Shown here piece after piece: positions 14,783-17,471 of a stretch of 17,471 nt of DNA. The notes under the pieces were generated by a model. That model did not search any database, was not told the DNA's origin, and was given only the letters and a program-made list of their open reading frames with translations. Source of the DNA: CAWVWD01 sp965662365 (lineage in GTDB: Bacteria; Bacteroidota; Bacteroidia; Chitinophagales; Saprospiraceae); contig CBFIHR010000084.1 in assembly GCA_965662365.1 (NCBI GenBank), forward strand, positions 1 to 17,471, read 5' to 3'. Made by a program: the position numbers and the translations under genes. Within the stretch, counting starts at the first letter, position 1, and every line of letters starts with the position of its first letter.

Positions 14783-15250
14783 ATGGTTACCTTAAAATTA
14801 CTTCTGAAGACAATTGTATCTTTTTATATCATGCTCTCTCTGATAAGTTGCGAAAGCATGGAGAAAAAAACTAATTTCACCTATCAAGATACCGCATTAA
14901 ATGCAAATTTTGTTGCACAATCTAATATTAATAGAACAGCGACAGCAGCAAAAATCCAGGGGGTTTGGTACTCCTCAAAAAGTGGAAATAAATATAAATG
15001 GGAATTTAATGGCAATAAACTCTCAAAAAACCTGATTTATTCCTTTGGCGAAGCGGGTGAACCTCAATCTTATAGAATAGATTTTTTGAATGGATTTGAT
15101 GGAAAATCAGATAAGTTCGGTAATTATATTTGTTTGTTTTATGATCACTCAAAAAAAGGAATCAGTTATCAAATCCTGAAAGTCACTGAGCAGGAAATCG
15201 TTTTACAATCAAAATTTAAAGAGAAAATTGTATTAAAAAGTAGGTTTTGA
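14783..15250 (+). CDS. Lipocalin-like lipoprotein of unknown function
   Basis: This is a 155-residue lipoprotein. The signal peptide ends in a lipobox S-L-I-S-C with Cys23 as the lipidation site. A spacer of about 35 polar residues leads to G-V-W-Y-S (60-64), then alternating strands such as Y-K-W-E-F-N-G-N-K-L (71-80) and a C-terminal I-V-L-Q-S-K-F-K-E-K. The G-x-W start and continuous short beta-strands suggest a small lipocalin-like barrel or sandwich, as in many Bacteroidota lipoproteins; no specific family can be named. It would be anchored in the inner or outer membrane facing the periplasm. It is followed 12 bases later by a strong bidirectional terminator shared with the small gene on the other strand. 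Confidence 0.75.
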   Translation: MVTLKLLLKTIVSFYIMLSLISCESMEKKTNFTYQDTALNANFVAQSNINRTATAAKIQGVWYSSKSGNKYKWEFNGNKLSKNLIYSFGEAGEPQSYRIDFLNGFDGKSDKFGNYICLFYDHSKKGISYQILKVTEQEIVLQSKFKEKIVLKSRF

Positions 15251-15262
15251 AAATGCCTCAAT

Positions 15263-15301
15263 AAAAAACGCTCTTCGAGTATAAGTCGAAGAGCGTTTTT
15301 T
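15263..15301. terminator. Bidirectional terminator between lipoprotein and Cys/Lys-rich small gene
   Basis: AAAAAACGCTCTTCGA / TCGAAGAGCGTTTTTT is a 16-bp perfect stem with a 7-base loop. It sits 12 bases past the plus-strand stop and 2 bases from the minus-strand small gene's stop, so it ends both transcripts. A dedicated terminator on the small gene's side supports that gene being real. Confidence 0.9.
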
Positions 15302-15303
15302 AT

Positions 15304-15456
15304 TTAACGACCGGGGCAGCGACTGCATCGTTTGCCTTTTTTGTATTTTTTACAACACTTCTTTTTCTTCTTACAATGTGTATTGGGCTGATTACTCAAA
15401 ACAGGATGAAGCACCTGTAAAGCGATAAAGTTACTGTTCTTTGTTTTCTGCATCAT
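15304..15456 (-). CDS. 50-residue Cys/Lys-rich small protein
   Basis: This short open frame starts with two ATG codons and ends two bases from a strong terminator. The N-terminal 27 residues are ordinary (M-M-Q-K-T-K-N-S, then a short hydrophobic run). The C-terminal part is extremely basic with five cysteines: H-C-K5-C-C-K-K-Y-K-K-G-K-R-C-S-R-C-P-G-R, spacing C-x5-C-C-x8-C-x2-C. The C-C...C-x-x-C pattern could bind a metal such as zinc, and the lysines could bind nucleic acid or other anions; both are inference. A -7 box (15490-15497) lies at the right distance upstream. I recall similar lysine-cysteine tails in small uncharacterised Bacteroidota proteins but cannot name a family. Lys and Cys codons vary (AAA/AAG, TGT/TGC), as in real coding sequence. 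It is convergent with the lipoprotein gene and divergent from the FKBP gene. Confidence 0.68.
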   Translation of the reverse strand: MMQKTKNSNFIALQVLHPVLSNQPNTHCKKKKKCCKKYKKGKRCSRCPGR

Positions 15457-15489
15457 TCAAAAGTTTTAGATTGCTTTTATAATACCGTA

Positions 15490-15497
15490 CAAAAATA
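15490..15497 (-). promoter_or_regulatory. -7 box of the Cys/Lys-rich small gene
   Basis: On the minus strand this reads TATTTTTG followed by T, a full match to TAnnTTTGY. It implies a start near 15484 and a leader of about 28 bases. No clear -33 TTTG is present. Confidence 0.45.
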
Positions 15498-15528
15498 GCT
15501 TATTTTAATTTATTCTAAATAAAAATAA

Positions 15529-15551
15529 GTGTTAAAATTTATTTTTAACAC
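15529..15551. promoter_or_regulatory. Inverted repeat between divergent promoters, candidate operator
   Basis: GTGTTAAAA-TTTAT-TTTTAACAC has perfect 9-bp arms and a 5-base spacer. It lies roughly midway between the small gene's -7 box (15490-15497) and the FKBP gene's -7 box (15591-15598). It could bind a dimeric regulator acting on both. AT richness lowers confidence, but the GTGTTA/TAACAC ends are specific. Confidence 0.4.
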
Positions 15552-15590
15552 AGTTAAAGATTTGACTTTCGTTATTTGATTATCAATGTG

Positions 15591-15598
15591 TAATTTTG
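15591..15598 (+). promoter_or_regulatory. -7 box of the FKBP gene
   Basis: TAATTTTG followed by C is a full match to TAnnTTTGY, about 50 bases before the ATG. A TTTG at 15561-15564 is 26 bases upstream, somewhat far for a -33 element. Confidence 0.5.
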
Positions 15599-15647
15599 CG
15601 GACGATTTGATACAAAAAATTTTTAACAATAGATTCAATAGAAAAAC

Positions 15648-16130
15648 ATGAAGCATATTAGTATTGTAACCCTCTTTTTAGGTGTTTTAATGATTATGGC
15701 GTGTTCGCCAAATTCAGATGCGATTTTTGAAGAACAAGCTACCGCAATAGATGAATACGTGGCAGCGAAAGGCTGGACAGACACAACCGAAATTATTCGT
15801 AATAACACACATACTGGCATCGTTTTTTATTTGGAGGAAGCCGGAAACGGTGTCGAATATCCAACCGAAAATGCTACCGTTACAGTTCATTATGAAGGTC
15901 GATTGTTAGATGACAGCAAATTTGATTCGTCGTTTGACAGAGGTCAACCTTCTACTTTTCCATTAAGCAATGTTATTTCAGGTTGGACTTGGGGCATTCC
16001 AAAATTCCGCAAAGGAGATAAAGGGTATTTAATCATTCCATCTAAGTACGCTTATGGCAGTCAAGCAAGGACAGGTATTCCTAAAAATTCCGTTTTGGTC
16101 TTTTACATTGAAATGATTGATTTTGATTAA
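15648..16130 (+). CDS. FKBP-type peptidyl-prolyl isomerase lipoprotein
   Basis: This is a 160-residue folding catalyst that speeds cis-trans isomerisation of X-Pro bonds, anchored by lipid and facing the periplasm or outside. The signal peptide has a lipobox M-I-M-A-C with Cys19. A short helical linker precedes the FKBP domain (about 75-160). Active-site residues match human FKBP12: Tyr82 in V-H-Y-E-G, Phe92-Asp93 in F-D-S-S-F-D-R-G, Val109-Ile110 with Trp113 in V-I-S-G-W, Tyr136 in Y-A-Y-G and Phe152 in V-F-Y-I-E. All are present, so it should be active. Bacteroidota carry several such lipoproteins, including gliding protein GldI; nothing here identifies it as GldI. It is followed by an inverted repeat and a second lipoprotein gene on the same strand. 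Confidence 0.92.
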   Translation: MKHISIVTLFLGVLMIMACSPNSDAIFEEQATAIDEYVAAKGWTDTTEIIRNNTHTGIVFYLEEAGNGVEYPTENATVTVHYEGRLLDDSKFDSSFDRGQPSTFPLSNVISGWTWGIPKFRKGDKGYLIIPSKYAYGSQARTGIPKNSVLVFYIEMIDFD

Positions 16131-16143
16131 AAATAGTTAGAGG

Positions 16144-16201
16144 GTTTTAGTAGTTTTTTAGTTTCAACAGTTGCTACCAAAGCTATCAAAACTACTAAAA
16201 C
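16144..16201. repeat. 14-bp perfect inverted repeat with tandem CTACYAAAA-like units
   Basis: GTTTTAGTAGTTTT (16144-16157) pairs with AAAACTACTAAAAC (16188-16201) across 30 bases. The right side continues as degenerate units CTACCAAAG, CTATCAAAA, CTACTAAAA, then ACCAAAACTACTAAA up to the next gene. The left arm shows the complementary phrase. It fills the gap between the FKBP and coiled-coil genes. The architecture resembles 6976-7037 although the bases differ. Confidence 0.6.
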
Positions 16202-16236
16202 CGCTCAACTTACCAAAACTACTAAACTATAAAACA

Positions 16237-16875
16237 ATGAAAAACTACACACAATTATTATCTATCAGCTTGATGCTTTTCGCAATTTTGGCTTTAGGAA
16301 GCTGCGGCGGAAAAATGACCAAAAAAGCAGTAAAAAAAGGAGATGTATTCAAGGCATCAATTGAAGATTTTGAAAAAAATCGTCAGAAATTTGCTGTTCA
16401 AGTTTCGGAAACAATCGAGGATGCTAACGAAGCTTTAGCAGACGAAGAACCAAATACCGAAGAAATTTCGACAGATTTCGAAAAGGAATGGAACAAAATT
16501 CAAACCCGTTATAAAAAAATGAAAAAGGATTTTGAAGATGTCCGCAATTCTTCAAACGCTTACTTTGAACATTTGGATGAATTAGCGAATGGCATCAATA
16601 ATGAAAAAATGCGGACGACAGAATTGAAAAAAAATACGGAATTACAAATCGTTTGGGAAAAACAATATGTCGAAGCCGAAAAATCCATTCAAGCGGTGGA
16701 TCAGGTTTTGATAGAAGGAAATGATTTTCACCGTGTCTTATTGTTGTCCTCTGTTCGAGACAAAATCCAACAAAATATTGATAATTTAAATGATTTATCA
16801 AAGCAAGCCGATTCCCTTTTAAAGGACTTAGAAGCTTTTACAGAAGCCGGTCGTGAGTTGGCCAGTAAAGGATAA
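16237..16875 (+). CDS. Coiled-coil lipoprotein, possibly DUF2959-like
   Basis: This is a 212-residue lipoprotein. The signal peptide ends in L-A-L-G-S-C with Cys23 lipidated. The rest is almost entirely helical and highly charged, with heptad-like stretches at about 40-65, 80-115 and 125-205; aromatics and prolines are few. The overall pattern (a charged stalk, a central V-R-N-S-S-N-A-Y-F-E-H-L segment, then a long C-terminal helix with L-L-L-S-S-V-R-D-K-I) reminds me of DUF2959 lipoproteins, but this is a weak resemblance by eye. Start ATG 16237 places the signal peptide correctly; the open frame runs further upstream through the repeat at 16144-16236, which is not coding. It lies 106 bases after the FKBP gene and may be read from the same promoter. 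Confidence 0.78.
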   Translation: MKNYTQLLSISLMLFAILALGSCGGKMTKKAVKKGDVFKASIEDFEKNRQKFAVQVSETIEDANEALADEEPNTEEISTDFEKEWNKIQTRYKKMKKDFEDVRNSSNAYFEHLDELANGINNEKMRTTELKKNTELQIVWEKQYVEAEKSIQAVDQVLIEGNDFHRVLLLSSVRDKIQQNIDNLNDLSKQADSLLKDLEAFTEAGRELASKG

Positions 16876-16897
16876 TTTTTAAAATAGTAGATGATAA

Positions 16898-17014
16898 GTA
16901 AGTAGGTCGATATATTTGTTTCGATAGACCTATGAGGTTTAAAAAACCTTACCAGTTCATAATCAGATAGTTACGTTATTTCTATTATTGAAATAAATTG
17001 GTAAACCTACTTAC
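16898..17014. repeat. Long-range inverted repeat in the convergent gap before mcrC
   Basis: GTAAGTAGGT (16898-16907) is the exact complement of ACCTACTTAC (17005-17014). Between them lies a small hairpin AGGTTT-AAA-AAACCT (about 16933-16947). The gap separates the convergent coiled-coil and mcrC genes, but no classic terminator with a U-run is visible, so this structure may serve that role. Ten bases over 97 could arise by chance. Confidence 0.35.
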
Positions 17015-17042
17015 CTATTAAAATTATTTTAATTTTTTCAAC

Positions 17043-17471
17043 CTAACAATACTTCAAAACTTCTGCACCAACTTTCGGATTCAAACCATTCTCATCTGCT
17101 ACATTTACAAACAACAAATCACAAGTCAATTGATTTTGTTGACTATCTTGATTAAAAATACCCGATTCAAAGTTCTGAAAATCAAATACTTTTGGATAAA
17201 TCAAAATCGTTTTGCTAGCATTAAAAATATTAGCGTAAGCGTACATCTGGCGTAAATCTTCGTCATTTGGCGAAAGCCGCTTCAAGACTTTCCACTTTGT
17301 GTCCAAAATAATATTTTCGCCCTCTTTTTGTATTAAAATATCGGGCCGAAGATTGCGAGAAGACTTCGGATTTGTCCAAAATTTTCGACTCGGCTGACCA
17401 ATGACTTCGATATTTTCCGAGTATTCTAATCGCTTTAATTGTCTAAAAATAAACGTTTCAAATAAAACATT
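17043..17471 (-). CDS. mcrC: McrC-type restriction subunit, C-terminal part (runs off the window)
   Basis: This is the C-terminal 142 residues of the nuclease subunit of a McrBC-type system, which cuts DNA carrying modified cytosines; McrC pairs with the GTP-driven translocase McrB. The frame is open to the right edge; the TTG at 17306 is an internal leucine codon, not the start. The visible part begins N-V-L-F-E-T-F-I-F, the family's entry to the nuclease domain, then shows the PD-(D/E)xK core: L-R-P-D-I-L (Asp44 of the fragment) and I-I-L-D-T-K-W-K (Asp57, Lys59). Next come D-L-R-Q-M-Y-A-Y-A and T-I-L-I-Y-P, typical of McrC. Catalytic residues are intact. The N-terminal half and mcrB should lie beyond the right edge. 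Confidence 0.88.
   Translation of the reverse strand, partial: NVLFETFIFRQLKRLEYSENIEVIGQPSRKFWTNPKSSRNLRPDILIQKEGENIILDTKWKVLKRLSPNDEDLRQMYAYANIFNASKTILIYPKVFDFQNFESGIFNQDSQQNQLTCDLLFVNVADENGLNPKVGAEVLKYC

Noticed and set aside
16171..16236. Upstream extension of the coiled-coil lipoprotein to a TTG at 16171
   Set aside because: The extra residues are a repetitive translation of the inverted-repeat element (P-K-L-x-K-L-L units) and would bury the signal peptide; ATG 16237 gives a normal lipoprotein signal.

Overview
The window comes from a Bacteroidota (Bacteroidetes) chromosome. It is strongly AT-rich. Several genes and promoters point to this phylum: a large secreted protein with a gliding-motility/type IX secretion C-terminal domain (CHU_C type), an HYC_CC_PP-type small protein beside a carboxypeptidase-regulatory-like TonB receptor, weak or absent Shine-Dalgarno sequences, and many promoter -7 boxes of the form TAnnTTTG. 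I cannot place it below phylum; a Saprospiria-, Chitinophagia- or Cytophagia-like marine or freshwater organism would fit.

Layout. Positions 1-1590 hold a PepSY-type membrane protein (minus strand) divergent from a Crp/Fnr-type regulator (plus strand). A clean 7-4-7 inverted repeat lies between them, and the regulator ends at a strong terminator. Positions 1590-3083 hold a long intergenic stretch and a solitary MoxR-like AAA ATPase. Positions 3220-6190 hold a probable two-gene metal-related unit, the HYC_CC_PP small exported protein and a 752-residue TonB-dependent receptor, with a 12-bp palindrome just downstream of its promoter. It ends at a bidirectional terminator shared with yaaA. Positions 6190-8090 (minus) hold yaaA and hemE, separated by an inverted repeat. 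Positions 8372-11107 (minus) hold the 890-residue type IX-secreted Ig-repeat protein. Positions 11330-14442 (minus) hold a metallophosphoesterase, a Wzx-like flippase, a secreted protein of unknown function and a 4HBT thioesterase. Positions 14783-16875 (plus) hold three lipoproteins: one with a G-x-W lipocalin-like start, an FKBP isomerase and a coiled-coil protein. Between the first two, on the minus strand, is a 50-residue Cys/Lys-rich gene. From 17043 to the right edge is the C-terminal half of McrC, the nuclease subunit of a McrBC modification-dependent restriction system whose remainder lies outside the window.

How it fits together. Most of the window is housekeeping and cell-envelope material. 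HYC_CC_PP, the TonB receptor, the PepSY protein, YaaA and HemE all touch metal, iron or heme handling, but only the first two look like a functional unit. The least ordinary items are the overlooked Cys/Lys-rich microprotein with an operator-like hairpin between it and the FKBP gene, the metal-unit palindrome, four genes that lack an ATG start, the large-loop inverted repeats between genes, and the McrC gene at the edge. I see no rRNA, tRNA, CRISPR array, transposase or prophage gene. I found no clearly new multi-gene system.
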